This document shows positions 54,104 to 62,242 of a stretch of DNA of 64,000 bases, piece after piece. Under the pieces are notes generated by a model that searched no databases, was not told where the DNA came from, and saw nothing but the letters and a program-made list of their open reading frames with translations. The position numbers and the translations under genes were made by a program. How positions within the stretch are numbered: the stretch's first letter is position 1; every line of letters starts with the position of its first letter. The stretch covers positions 1 through 64,000 of the forward strand of contig JAJCXN010000015.1 of assembly GCA_029263415.1 (NCBI GenBank), read 5' to 3'. This stretch comes from Acidobacteriota bacterium (lineage in GTDB: Bacteria; Acidobacteriota; Thermoanaerobaculia; Multivoradales; Multivoraceae).

Positions 54104-54568
54104 CTATTGCTCGATCGACGCATCGTCGTTCTGATGCAGGTGGCCGTGCAGCGAGCCATGGCCACCACGCTTGCCATGGCTGGCACCGTGACCACCGCCG
54201 TGACCGTCGTGCGCCGCGCAGTTGGCGCCGCAACCGTTGGCGCCAAAAGAATCCATCAGCATGGTGTGCATCATGTGGGTCAACGACTCCGCCTGCTCAT
54301 CACTCAGTTCAGCCATGAGGTCCGCATGCAGTTGATGAAACTCGCGCATCAGCTCGTGAGCGCTCTCGATCGTGCCCTCGAGCTTGAAGCGCTGGTCTGT
54401 CGAAAGCTCCAGGTGCTCCGCGATCTGGTCGATATGCTGCTCCATCGTCTCGCTGTCGTGACCTCTTGTTTCGGTTCCGCTAAGTCCGTGTTGCGCAACC
54501 ACGGCACCTGCCGCAACCAAACCAAACGCCATGACCATCAAAAGGCCTCGATGCAGTGTTCTCATCAT
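54104..54568 (-). CDS. His-rich exported CpxP/Spy-like protein
   Basis: 154 residues. A signal peptide (GLLMVMAFGLVAAGAVVAQ) is followed by a helical domain (MEQHIDQIAEHLELSTDQRFKLEG; LMAELSDEQAESLTHMMHTM) of the LTXXQ/Spy type, and then a tail packed with His, Gly and two Cys (CGANCAAHDGHGGGHGASHG ...). The tail should bind transition metals. It lies about 110 bases upstream of the sigma gene on the same strand, so it may be part of the same regulon, as scavenger or chaperone. AGGAG lies ten bases before the first of two tandem ATGs. Confidence 0.78.
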   Translation of the reverse strand: MMRTLHRGLLMVMAFGLVAAGAVVAQHGLSGTETRGHDSETMEQHIDQIAEHLELSTDQRFKLEGTIESAHELMREFHQLHADLMAELSDEQAESLTHMMHTMLMDSFGANGCGANCAAHDGHGGGHGASHGKRGGHGSLHGHLHQNDDASIEQ

Positions 54569-54775
54569 TGGTCGATACTCCTCATTTTTCGGTTCCTATG
54601 AGGCATCACTGTGCCCCTCAACCATCACTTACCCACGAGTGCCCCGTTGCGTTGACACTTCATGGGAGGAAACTTCGATGCATCGGTCGAGCGCGGGCCG
54701 ATGCAAAGTGCGGTTAACCTCACCGGCCAAGCGATTCGTTCATTGTCCACTCCCAAAGCAAGAGGCCTCACTCTC

Positions 54776-55936
54776 ATGATCAGCTCCTTTCACCCGCCAC
54801 AACGCACGCTTCTAGGACCCGGCCCCTCCGACGTCAGCCCACGGGTCCTCGCAGCCATGGCACGCCCAACCATCGGCCATCTCGACCCTGAGTTCATCCG
54901 CATGATGGACGAAACCCGAGTGCTCATACAGCGCACCTTCCGCACCACCAACGAACTGACCTTGCCGATCTCAGCTCCGGGTTCTGCCGGCATGGAGGCC
55001 TGCTTTTCCAACTTGATCGAAGCGGGTGACACGGTGGTGGTCTGCATCAACGGGGTGTTCGGCAATCGCATGGTGGAGAACGTCGAGCGCATGGGTGCCA
55101 CCGCGGTCAAGGTCGAAGACGAATGGGGAACGCCGATTGACCCAGACAAGCTCCGTACCGCACTCGGACAACACCCAGAGACCAAGATCGTCGCCATGGT
55201 GCATGCCGAGACTTCCACCGGCGTTCGCTCCGATGTCGAAGCCTTGGCGGCGATTGCTCGCGAGCACGACTGTCTGACCATCGTCGACGCAGTGACCTCC
55301 TTCGGTGGCATCGAACTCGACGTCGACGGCTGGGGTCTCGACGCGGTCTATTCGGGTTCGCAGAAATGTCTGTCCTGCGCCCCTGGCCTATCGCCGGTGA
55401 CCTTCGGCCCGCGCGCAGTCGAAGTCATCAAGAACCGCACCACCAAGTCCCAAAGCTGGTTCCTCGATTTGAACCTGGTCATGGGCTACTGGGGTGATGG
55501 CTCAGGAGGCGGCCGGTCCTATCACCACACCGCACCTATCAACAGTCTCTATGGTCTGCACGAATCGTTGGTGATCCTGCACGAGGAAGGCCTAGACAAC
55601 GCCATCACCCGCCACTACCGCAACCACCTTGCGTTGCGCACCGGGCTCGAGGCCATCGGCCTCAGCTTGCTGGTGGACGAGCAGTACCGACTGCCCCAAC
55701 TCAATACCGTTGTCATTCCAGACGGCGCCGACGACGCTCTCATCCGTCGTCGCCTGCTCGAGGATCACAACGTCGAAATCGGTGCCGGGCTTGGAGCCCT
55801 AGGAGGCAAGGTCTGGCGAGTTGGCCTGATGGGGCACGGTTCAAATCCCACCAACGTCTACCGCTGCTTGGGCTGCCTAGAGGGTCTACTTGGCGAGAGT
55901 GGGTCAGTCGCAGCGGCCAGAGCCAGCTACGACTGA
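54776..55936 (+). CDS. Class V aminotransferase, alanine/serine-glyoxylate type
   Basis: About 386 residues. The family start LLGPGPSDVSPRVLAAMARP, IGHLDPEF and APGSAGMEA lead to the pyridoxal phosphate Lys in YSGSQKCLSCAPG; SYHHTAPINSLYGLHESL and KVWRVGLMGHGS complete the AGXT pattern. It transfers an amino group to glyoxylate, producing glycine. Glyoxylate is the end product of the purine pathway encoded at 36479-41620, so this enzyme is a plausible sink, although it lies about 13 kb away. PucG (ureidoglycine-glyoxylate aminotransferase) is a close relative and cannot be excluded. The ATG at 54776 with AAGAGG ten bases upstream fits better than the longer frame from 54662. Confidence 0.88.
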   Translation: MISSFHPPQRTLLGPGPSDVSPRVLAAMARPTIGHLDPEFIRMMDETRVLIQRTFRTTNELTLPISAPGSAGMEACFSNLIEAGDTVVVCINGVFGNRMVENVERMGATAVKVEDEWGTPIDPDKLRTALGQHPETKIVAMVHAETSTGVRSDVEALAAIAREHDCLTIVDAVTSFGGIELDVDGWGLDAVYSGSQKCLSCAPGLSPVTFGPRAVEVIKNRTTKSQSWFLDLNLVMGYWGDGSGGGRSYHHTAPINSLYGLHESLVILHEEGLDNAITRHYRNHLALRTGLEAIGLSLLVDEQYRLPQLNTVVIPDGADDALIRRRLLEDHNVEIGAGLGALGGKVWRVGLMGHGSNPTNVYRCLGCLEGLLGESGSVAAARASYD

Positions 55937-55957
55937 CGCGCTGACAAGCCTGCGCTG

Positions 55958-55991
55958 CTACTCAACCAACGCCTGATAGGTCATCTGAAGC
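55958..55991. repeat. Left att-like direct repeat (34 bp)
   Basis: Identical over all 34 bases to 57219-57252, with mismatches on both sides immediately outside. It begins CTACTCAACC and ends TCTGAAGC. It lies 21 bases after the aminotransferase stop codon. Confidence 0.9.
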
Positions 55992-56094
55992 TTTGTCCGG
56001 GGGGAGACCCCCTAGGAATGACTGGCACCAACCGCTAGTATTTACAGGGGTTAGCGGTGTTCGCCACTCGCCCCGAATCCCGCTCCGTCCGCGA

Positions 56095-56116
56095 GAAATC
56101 CCCTAGAAATCCCCTA
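56095..56116 (+). repeat. Tandem 11-bp repeats, possible integrase arm sites
   Basis: GAAATCCCCTA occurs twice in tandem (56095-56105, 56106-56116) just before the integrase start. The same 11-mer recurs at 57172-57182, followed by the variant ACCTCCCCTA, just inside the right repeat. Short repeats near both ends of an integrative element are what arm-type integrase sites look like. Confidence 0.6.
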
Positions 56117-56127
56117 GAAGAGATTCG

Positions 56128-56331
56128 ATGGCCAAGATCAACTTGACCGACAGCGCTGTCGATCGGCTCGCCACAACCAAGACCCAGGAAGACTACTGGC
56201 ACTCCAACTGGCCTTTCAAGGGGAGCTTTGGGGTCCGCGTCAGCAAGACCGGACGCAAGACTTGGGTGTGGCTTGAGACCTGGAAAGAAGACGGAAAGCC
56301 GAAGACGCACTCAGATGGAGTACCGCCTTGA
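56128..56331 (+). pseudogene. Truncated tyrosine integrase, N-terminal arm-binding domain only
   Basis: 67 residues. LTDSAVDRLATTKTQEDYWH followed by GSFGVRVSKTGRKTWVW is the start of the DUF4102 arm-DNA-binding domain of phage P4-like integrases, which normally continue to about 400 residues with a catalytic R-H-R-Y domain. Here the frame stops right after KPKTHS and no catalytic domain is found downstream in any frame, so the gene has lost about 80 percent of its length. AGAAGAG before the ATG is a good ribosome site. Confidence 0.75.
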
Positions 56332-56420
56332 AGCCGCACAGCTGGAGCTGCGGACGACGACCAAGCTACGCTCATCATTGGAGCCACGGTAGCACGGGGC
56401 CGGCTACAACTATCTCGCAT

Positions 56421-57041
56421 TCATGCCGTTGGCGGTCCCATCTCAAGACCAATCTCAATGTCGGCAGCGCAAGCGATCGTTCCCGCAGATGTTCTCACAA
56501 TCACTTCCATACTGCGTGTGGTTTCCGCGAACCCCCCGTGGAACCGAACCGGGCTCCCCGGAATCGGCTCACGATCCGGCTCCCAGCTCCCACCACTATG
56601 GTCGACATAGTTCTGCGGGTACCTAAGCTGGGGAGTCCACGCGGTCTCGTCGCAATGCCGTTTCCCTGTTGAACTCCAGCTTTGGAAGCAGTGGCCGAGC
56701 GGTGCCTTTCTCGAAAACAAAACACGTCCCTCGCTGGACCGGATCTCGACATCAACCGTAGCGTCCCATTGCCAGGGAGGTTCCTCAAGCTCACAACTAG
56801 CCACATTCATGAACACCACCGCGACATCTTTGGACCATCGCTTTATTCGGAAACGGTGCACTTGGCCATCCCCTAGTGAGATGCCGGAGAAGATCGCTTC
56901 GTCGTAGCTGATGGGGCCCAGTCCTATCCGGTAGAACTCACCGTCGCCCGAGGGAGCAGACAGGATCAGGATCACTACAAGCAGTAGCAGGGTGCCGACC
57001 AGTGCCAACAGGAATTTCCAGCAGCCCTGCCTAGTCTTCAC
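56421..57041 (-). CDS. Membrane-anchored hypothetical protein inside the element
   Basis: 206 residues starting at GTG. One N-terminal hydrophobic segment (FLLALVGTLLLLVVILILSA) anchors or exports the protein; the rest is beta-rich with several Cys and Trp residues (ASCELEEPPWQWDATVDVEI). The family is not recognised. It is the only apparently intact gene between the two 34-bp repeats, so it may be cargo of the former island. Confidence 0.6.
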   Translation of the reverse strand: MKTRQGCWKFLLALVGTLLLLVVILILSAPSGDGEFYRIGLGPISYDEAIFSGISLGDGQVHRFRIKRWSKDVAVVFMNVASCELEEPPWQWDATVDVEIRSSEGRVLFSRKAPLGHCFQSWSSTGKRHCDETAWTPQLRYPQNYVDHSGGSWEPDREPIPGSPVRFHGGFAETTRSMEVIVRTSAGTIACAADIEIGLEMGPPTA

Positions 57042-57218
57042 GGTTCTCTCTCAATTCAATCGGCTCAGCCATCACGCTCCACACTTCAAGGATACCCGAC
57101 GACCTCGAGGTCAGCCGCTCGACGCCTTCAACGCTGCATGCAGGAAGCCCATGACCCGACCAACGTAACAGGAAATCCCCTAAACCTCCCCTAAGACAGC
57201 GTCAAACCATTGATTTTA

Positions 57219-57252
57219 CTACTCAACCAACGCCTGATAGGTCATCTGAAGC
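57219..57252. repeat. Right att-like direct repeat (34 bp), 3' end of serine hydrolase gene
   Basis: The perfect second copy of 55958-55991. On the minus strand it encodes the last ten residues of the serine hydrolase (LQMTYQALVE) plus the TAG stop. Together with the inward-facing integrase remnant, it marks this gene end as the integration site. Confidence 0.9.
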
Positions 57253-58595
57253 ATCGACTCTCGAATCGGCTGCGTGCCATCCGGCAACAGCTGGGTGAGC
57301 ACGATGCCAACGATGTCCTTCTCGCGATCGACCCAGAAGTGAGTGGTCGCGGCACCGCCCCAGCCGAAGATGCCCTTGGAGGTAGCGACCCCAGTGAGCG
57401 CTGGATCGATGGTGACCGAGCCGGTCAGACCGAAGCCCACGCCGCCGGTACCGACACCAGGGAAACCGCCCTGCAAACTGGACAGTGGAGACTCACCCAT
57501 GGATGGCGGCAGGTGGTTAGCCGTCATCATCTCGACCGTTGACGGTGCAAGCAAGCGCACGCCGTCGAGTTCGCCGTCGTTGACCAACATTTGTGCGAAG
57601 CGCAGGTAGTCAGCCGCGGTACCGACCAAGCCTGAACCACCCATGTCGAGATTCGATTCGGTGATGTAGGGAGATGTACTCGGCACCTCGAACTGCATGA
57701 TGGTCTTGTCGGGCTTAGGCACGTAGTTGGCGGCGAAACGATTGATCTTGTCGGCGGGCACGTGAAAGCCAGTGTCGACCATGCCGAGCGGATCAAAGAT
57801 GCGTTCCTTCAAGAAGTCGCCAAACGTCTGACCTGAGATCACCTCGACCAGCCGGCCCAAGACGTCCATGCCCACGCTGTAGTTCCACGCAGTGCCCGGT
57901 TGCGCGATCAGCGGAACCTCGGCCAGCGCCTGCGACCAGGTCTCGAGGTTTTCGAACTTCGAGTCCATGCGGGTGCCACCGATGCCGCGCTTTTGGTACT
58001 CGATACCGATCGGATTGGGGAAGAAGTTGTAGGAGAGACCAGAAGTGTGGGTCAACAAGTGATGAATAGTGATCGCTCGCGCAGCTTCCGTTTCCATCGC
58101 ATCACCTGCGCCGCCAGTGCGTACCCTCATGGTCTTGAACTCGGGCAGGTACTTTGAGATCGGATCGCTCAGCAGGAAATGGCCTTCTTCGTAGAGCATC
58201 AAGACGGCAGCACCGGTGATCGGTTTGCTCTGCGAATAGAGGCGGACGATGGTGTCTTTCTCCATTGGCAACTTCTCTGAGACATGACGAGAACCCACCG
58301 CCTCGAAGTGCACAACTTCGCCATGGCGTGCCACCAGCGTGACGGCGCCGGGAATCTGCTGGGCATCGACGTAGCGTTGCATGCGCGCGGTGATTCGATC
58401 GAGGCGTTCGCTTGAGAACCCGTGAGCTTCCGGTTCCGCGGTCGTGGTGTCCGCCGCGTTGTTCACCGCCGCTAGCGGCGGTGCGACCAAAACCACGAGC
58501 AGCACCGTGAGCAACATGGTCCCAGCGGCGGTCGCCCAAGCTGCAGGTGCAGCGCTCAGACTTCTCCGCGTCGGTACTCGTGTTCGGTTCTTCAT
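57219..58595 (-). CDS. Serine hydrolase, class C beta-lactamase/esterase fold, exported
   Basis: 458 residues. A signal peptide (MLLTVLLVVLVAPPLAAV) precedes the domain. The nucleophile motif SxxK reads YSQSKPI, the second motif is WNYSVGMDVLG, and the third region is GWGGAATTHFWVD. This pattern is that of family VIII-like esterases and penicillin-binding-like hydrolases rather than true AmpC. The substrate is unknown. Its 3' end is the integration target of the small element downstream, and the coding sequence itself was kept intact. Confidence 0.87.
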   Translation of the reverse strand: MKNRTRVPTRRSLSAAPAAWATAAGTMLLTVLLVVLVAPPLAAVNNAADTTTAEPEAHGFSSERLDRITARMQRYVDAQQIPGAVTLVARHGEVVHFEAVGSRHVSEKLPMEKDTIVRLYSQSKPITGAAVLMLYEEGHFLLSDPISKYLPEFKTMRVRTGGAGDAMETEAARAITIHHLLTHTSGLSYNFFPNPIGIEYQKRGIGGTRMDSKFENLETWSQALAEVPLIAQPGTAWNYSVGMDVLGRLVEVISGQTFGDFLKERIFDPLGMVDTGFHVPADKINRFAANYVPKPDKTIMQFEVPSTSPYITESNLDMGGSGLVGTAADYLRFAQMLVNDGELDGVRLLAPSTVEMMTANHLPPSMGESPLSSLQGGFPGVGTGGVGFGLTGSVTIDPALTGVATSKGIFGWGGAATTHFWVDREKDIVGIVLTQLLPDGTQPIRESMLQMTYQALVE

Positions 58596-58826
58596 GATCA
58601 GCTTCCTTTCAATGGTTGGACTTCGGCGGCTACATCCTAGCCGTCAAGCACACTGATCACGCTGCGAGCAGCGAGCGCGCTGCTTTCCTCACCCGTAGAA
58701 CCCTGGACCTGTCGGTCGGCGACGGTGGCTCTAGCCTTGGCTTCCCAGAGGTGACAACCTGTCACCAATGCGTGGTCCTCGTGTCGTCTTGAGTAGCGGT
58801 CGATCCAGTGAGGGGGCGTAACCCGT

Positions 58827-59792
58827 CTAGAGCCCTTCGAGAAAAGCCAATAGATGCTCGTTGGTCTCCGCGACTCGTTCCTGCTGCACCCAATGACCGC
58901 AGCCCTCCAAGATCACTGAGTTTGTGAGTTTGGGAAGAGTCTGAGGGAAGCGCGCGATCGCATCGGCGCCCCACATGGTGGGTCCGTCTTTCTGGCCGCC
59001 GATGAACAGTGCTGGGATCTCGATGGGCCTATGGCGGTAGGCGGCAAGATCCGCCCAATCGACATCAACGTTGCGGTAACGATTGAGCGGGCCGCGGAAT
59101 CCGGACCGTTCAAACTCTTCGACATAGAACCGGAAGTCCTTCTCGCGCATCCAGTCCGGGAAAGACTCCCAACGCTTGAACTGATCGCGCATGGTTTTAC
59201 CTGGCGGGATCATCGAGAAGTTCTCTTGCCCTTCAGGTTGATCACCGGCAGCGCCTGCGTAGAAACCCATCAGCCAGCTCTCCACGTCGGTCTCAATCGC
59301 CACTTCGGCTCGACCGGGCTCTTGAAAGTACTCGATGTAGAACTCGTTCTCGCCCGCCATGTGCCTAAAGGCCTCAAGCGGTCGCATGACGCCTGGCGGC
59401 GTGTATGGAACGCTGAGGCCGGCTACACCGCGGAACAGATCAGGGCGCAGCAGCGCCGACATCCACACCATGGGAGCGCCCCAGTCGTGGCCAACCAACA
59501 CCGCTTGTTTCTCGCCTAAGGCATCGACCAAACCCACGATGTCGGCAACCTTGCTCAGCATCCGGTACTCGCCAACCGCGTGCGGCTTCGACGAGCGTCC
59601 ATAGCCGCGCACGTCCATGGCCACTGCCCGATAGCCCGCTTCTGACAGTGCATCCAGCTGATGGCGCCAGGAGTACCACGACTCGGGGAATCCGTGCACC
59701 ATCAGAACGAGTGGACCGCTCCCCTGCTCGACAGCATGGATGCGAATGTTGTTGACGTTGTAGGTGGCGTGCGTGCGAGAGGTACTCATCAT
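58827..59792 (-). CDS. Alpha/beta hydrolase, epoxide hydrolase type
   Basis: 321 residues, cytoplasmic. The oxyanion motif HGFPESWYSW, nucleophile elbow GHDWGAP with Asp103 as nucleophile, cap-domain Tyr residues (FYIEYFQEPG) and the catalytic GCGHWVQQE His near the end are all those of soluble epoxide hydrolases, about 320 residues long. It adds water to epoxides to give diols. Two tandem ATGs at 59792/59789 are possible starts. It is monocistronic, about 230 bases beyond the serine hydrolase start. Confidence 0.9.
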   Translation of the reverse strand: MMSTSRTHATYNVNNIRIHAVEQGSGPLVLMVHGFPESWYSWRHQLDALSEAGYRAVAMDVRGYGRSSKPHAVGEYRMLSKVADIVGLVDALGEKQAVLVGHDWGAPMVWMSALLRPDLFRGVAGLSVPYTPPGVMRPLEAFRHMAGENEFYIEYFQEPGRAEVAIETDVESWLMGFYAGAAGDQPEGQENFSMIPPGKTMRDQFKRWESFPDWMREKDFRFYVEEFERSGFRGPLNRYRNVDVDWADLAAYRHRPIEIPALFIGGQKDGPTMWGADAIARFPQTLPKLTNSVILEGCGHWVQQERVAETNEHLLAFLEGL

Positions 59793-60220
59793 TGTTGTAA
59801 ATCTCAGGTAGTTCGGTTCGGCGGGTTCAACAGCCTATCGTCCCGCAATCGGCGACCTAACCCCCCCTTCGCGGAGATCCAACCCGCACTTACGATTTCA
59901 TAGACGACCGTTCTGAACACCGCACGCTCAACCGCTGCAACCTGAAGATGCAGCCGTTCGAGATCGACGGCGTCGGCAACGCTGGCCGATGCCAAGGACA
60001 CCGAAGACAACACCGACGGCGCGATGTAGTGCCTCGAGGGCGCCTCGAAGAGGCCGCGCACAACTAGTCAAGCCGCGCGGCCGTGCCTTCATGGCAACCC
60101 TCAATGGTTGAAGTCTTGAAGCTAGAACGGGCTGAAGATCGTAGGTGCGGCCGGTCGCTTCGTTTCGACTGGACTAGCGATTCTGATCTCCCTAGCGGTG
60201 TTCAGTAACCCTGACGGTTC
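59793..60220. other. Intergenic region, nothing recognised
   Basis: About 430 bases between the epoxide hydrolase start and the stop of the next serine hydrolase. A minus-strand frame at 59804-60061 exists, but its residues do not resemble a protein family and it lacks a ribosome site. I see no RNA structure or clear promoter. Confidence 0.5.
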
Positions 60221-61522
60221 TTACCAACCGTAGGCCGACCGAATGCGCGCCGGGAGTTCCTCAAACACGATCGGATTTGATCTGTCGCTGTTCGCCATGA
60301 TGATGAAGCCATTGCCACCTTTGAGCGAGCCCTGGAAGTTCGCACGGAACCCCCAGTTGCCACCCGTATGACCGAAGTACAGAGCTTGTTCGCCTGCAGG
60401 TGCAGGCCTATGAGCGGACTCTGAGCCCACTGTGAAGCCCAACGCGTAGTGGTCGACGCCGCTGGGGGTCACCATCTTGCGAATCATGTCCTGACTCAGC
60501 ACCTTGTTGGAACGACCATCCAGCGACAGTTGCACTTCGATCATGAACTTGGCCAAATCACTTGGCGTCGTCCACAGACCCGCTGCATACGACTCTGGGT
60601 AGACGTGCCAACGGACAGCATCTGAACCATGGACGCCGTCGCTCTTTCGAAGGTCGTTCGCCACCGCACCCTTGTGCACCAACGCAGCAGGCAACGGTTG
60701 GCAGACACAGCTATCTGCCATCTTGAGGGGTTCCAGCACCGTCTTGGTCACGATCTCACCAAACGGACGCTTGAACATGTCACTCATGGCGAGCTGAAGG
60801 ATGGTGGAACCACCGCCCGAGTATTGATATTTCGCGCCTGGTTCCCAGCCCACGGTGACCCTCGGCGTGTTGGCTACGCGGTCGGCATCCTCCGCGCTTG
60901 CGCCGACGATCTCGGGGACGGTAGGCAAGGGCGCTCCCGGCTTGTATCCAGGGAACCCGGAGACCGTTGTGCCCGCTGTCATGCTGAGCAGCAACCGCGG
61001 AGTGACCTTGGTCTTCGAGAGAAACTCGGCTTCTTCAACCAGTTGCCAGGATTCGAGCAGTGAGTTGATGTCGTTATCCAAGCCAAAGCGCCCGTCCTGA
61101 ACCGCTCGCAGTACACTCATCGCAGACACCGGTTTGCTGATCGAGGCCGCTTGGAAGCGCGTGCTGGTATCGGCTTTGATGCCTGCAGTCCGGTCAGCGA
61201 GACCCCACGCCTTGGCCCAATGCACTTTGTAGTCCTTGACCACCGCAACACTGATCGCCGTGGTTTTGCGCTCGGCCAACAACTCCGCAAGCGACAGGCC
61301 AGCGTCACCTTCAGCGCCAGCGTCGCGAGCCCCTTCGATCTTTGCGATCACCGCTAAGACGTCGGCCGCGAGCGGCGCTAAGGGGCCCTGTGATGGCGCG
61401 TCCTGGGCGGGAACGGCCGAAGCGACCAGAGTCAAGGTCACCAGCACTATGATGACGTAGCGAAGCGCCTGAGTTCGGGCACCGCGCCTGTCGTCTGTGA
61501 ACGTGGTTGTGCAATTCCTCAT
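60221..61522 (-). CDS. Serine hydrolase, beta-lactamase fold, exported
   Basis: About 433 residues. The ATG at 61522 overlaps the upstream stop (ATGA) and opens a signal segment (YVIIVLVTLTLVASAVPAQ). Motifs: FQAASISKPVSA gives SxxK, YQYSGGGSTILQ gives YxG at the second motif, and FGHTGGNWGF gives HTG at the third. The region between them (LLSMTAGTTVSGFPGY) is typical of large bacterial beta-lactamase-related esterases. It differs in all three motifs from the hydrolase at 57219, so the two are not a recent duplication. It is co-translated with the small membrane protein gene before it. Confidence 0.87.
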   Translation of the reverse strand: MRNCTTTFTDDRRGARTQALRYVIIVLVTLTLVASAVPAQDAPSQGPLAPLAADVLAVIAKIEGARDAGAEGDAGLSLAELLAERKTTAISVAVVKDYKVHWAKAWGLADRTAGIKADTSTRFQAASISKPVSAMSVLRAVQDGRFGLDNDINSLLESWQLVEEAEFLSKTKVTPRLLLSMTAGTTVSGFPGYKPGAPLPTVPEIVGASAEDADRVANTPRVTVGWEPGAKYQYSGGGSTILQLAMSDMFKRPFGEIVTKTVLEPLKMADSCVCQPLPAALVHKGAVANDLRKSDGVHGSDAVRWHVYPESYAAGLWTTPSDLAKFMIEVQLSLDGRSNKVLSQDMIRKMVTPSGVDHYALGFTVGSESAHRPAPAGEQALYFGHTGGNWGFRANFQGSLKGGNGFIIMANSDRSNPIVFEELPARIRSAYGW

Positions 61523-61980
61523 CGGGCCAGAACCTCTTTGTTGCGCACCAACTGCTCTCGGACGAACCCCAACAAGCCCAGCGCTATCCCACACAGCACC
61601 AAGAACTTCGCCACTTCGAGAACAACAAAACCAAGGTGAAGCGAACTCGGCGGAAGGGTCTCGCCGGCAATGACCCGCAGCGTGCGTGCGTCTAAGAACG
61701 GCATGATGCCGAGCCGTTGCACAGCAAGGATTCCAACAGCGAAGAGAGGCCAACGCCAACGCACGCCTCGCAAGGCCACCAGCCCGACCAAGAAAGCGAC
61801 ACCAAGCACAGCTTCGGTCACTCCGAGCCAGAAGAACTGGACTCGGCCGACATCCAGTGCAACAGGCAGTGTCAGTAGAGCCGACTGGAACTTCGCCGGA
61901 GCCGCCACCAACGATCCGCCAAGGGCAACCCCAGCCCAAAGGCCAGCTAGTCCCTGCACCGTCACTGGTCGGATGTTCAT
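61519..61980 (-). CDS. Four-helix membrane protein of unknown function
   Basis: About 153 residues. The ATG at 61980 has a strong AGGAGG six bases upstream, better than the longer frame from 62046. Four hydrophobic helices are seen (LAGLWAGVALGGSLVAA, FFWLGVTEAVLGVAFLVGL, WPLFAVGILAVQRL, VVLEVAKFLVLCGIALGLL). APAKFQSALLTLPVALDVGR between the first two looks conserved, but I cannot name the family. It is first gene of a two-gene operon with the serine hydrolase. Confidence 0.7.
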   Translation of the reverse strand: MNIRPVTVQGLAGLWAGVALGGSLVAAPAKFQSALLTLPVALDVGRVQFFWLGVTEAVLGVAFLVGLVALRGVRWRWPLFAVGILAVQRLGIMPFLDARTLRVIAGETLPPSSLHLGFVVLEVAKFLVLCGIALGLLGFVREQLVRNKEVLAR

Positions 61981-62110
61981 CGCATGCCTCCTAGCGGTTG
62001 GCGATTGGTCTTCATCGGCGCCAATCGAGCCTGTGACCTCAGCCACCGTGAGTTGATGCAGCGTCAGCCAACTCCGATGTTACTCGGCCCGACTCCCGAT
62101 CCCTCACGAT

Positions 62111-62161
62111 CTTTCAGTCGACACGCGCTTTCAGGCGACACAGGCTTTCAGGCGATCTGCT
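62111..62161. repeat. Three 17-bp tandem repeats
   Basis: Units CTTTCAGTCGACACGCG (62111-62127), CTTTCAGGCGACACAGG (62128-62144) and a third starting CTTTCAGGCGA (62145) lie between the TetR gene and the four-helix protein gene. They are imperfect; the role is unknown. Confidence 0.6.
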
Positions 62162-62242
62162 GTGCAACCCCTTCTCGCTGCGGTCGGTGGCATGGCCTCA
62201 GCAGTGCCCACTCGAGTCAACCGGTCGAGCGGCTGGTGCTAA

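Larger units (their letters stand above)
55958..57252. mobile_element. Decayed integrative element with 34-bp att-like repeats
   Basis: A 1.2-kb insert is bounded by perfect 34-bp direct repeats (55958-55991 and 57219-57252). The right copy is the last 34 bases of the serine hydrolase gene, including its stop. Inside, from the left, are a G6-AGA-C5 hairpin, tandem short repeats, a truncated tyrosine-integrase gene reading inward from the left repeat, and an orphan membrane-anchored gene. This is the layout of an integrase-mediated island that recreates the 3' end of its target gene, largely deleted since. Confidence 0.75.

Noticed and set aside
55999-56012. GGGGGG-AGA-CCCCC hairpin as terminator of the aminotransferase gene
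   Set aside because: No T-run follows and it lies inside the left edge of the relic element, beyond the 34-bp repeat, so it was probably not the native terminator. It is mentioned within the element instead.
59804-60061. 85-codon minus-strand frame upstream of the epoxide hydrolase
   Set aside because: No family resemblance, no ribosome site, and composition like non-coding GC-rich sequence.
57219-61522. The two serine hydrolases (57219 and 60221) as a recent tandem duplication
   Set aside because: They differ at all three active-site motifs (YSQSK/NYSVG/GWGG versus SISK/YSGGG/HTGG) and in length, so they belong to different subfamilies.
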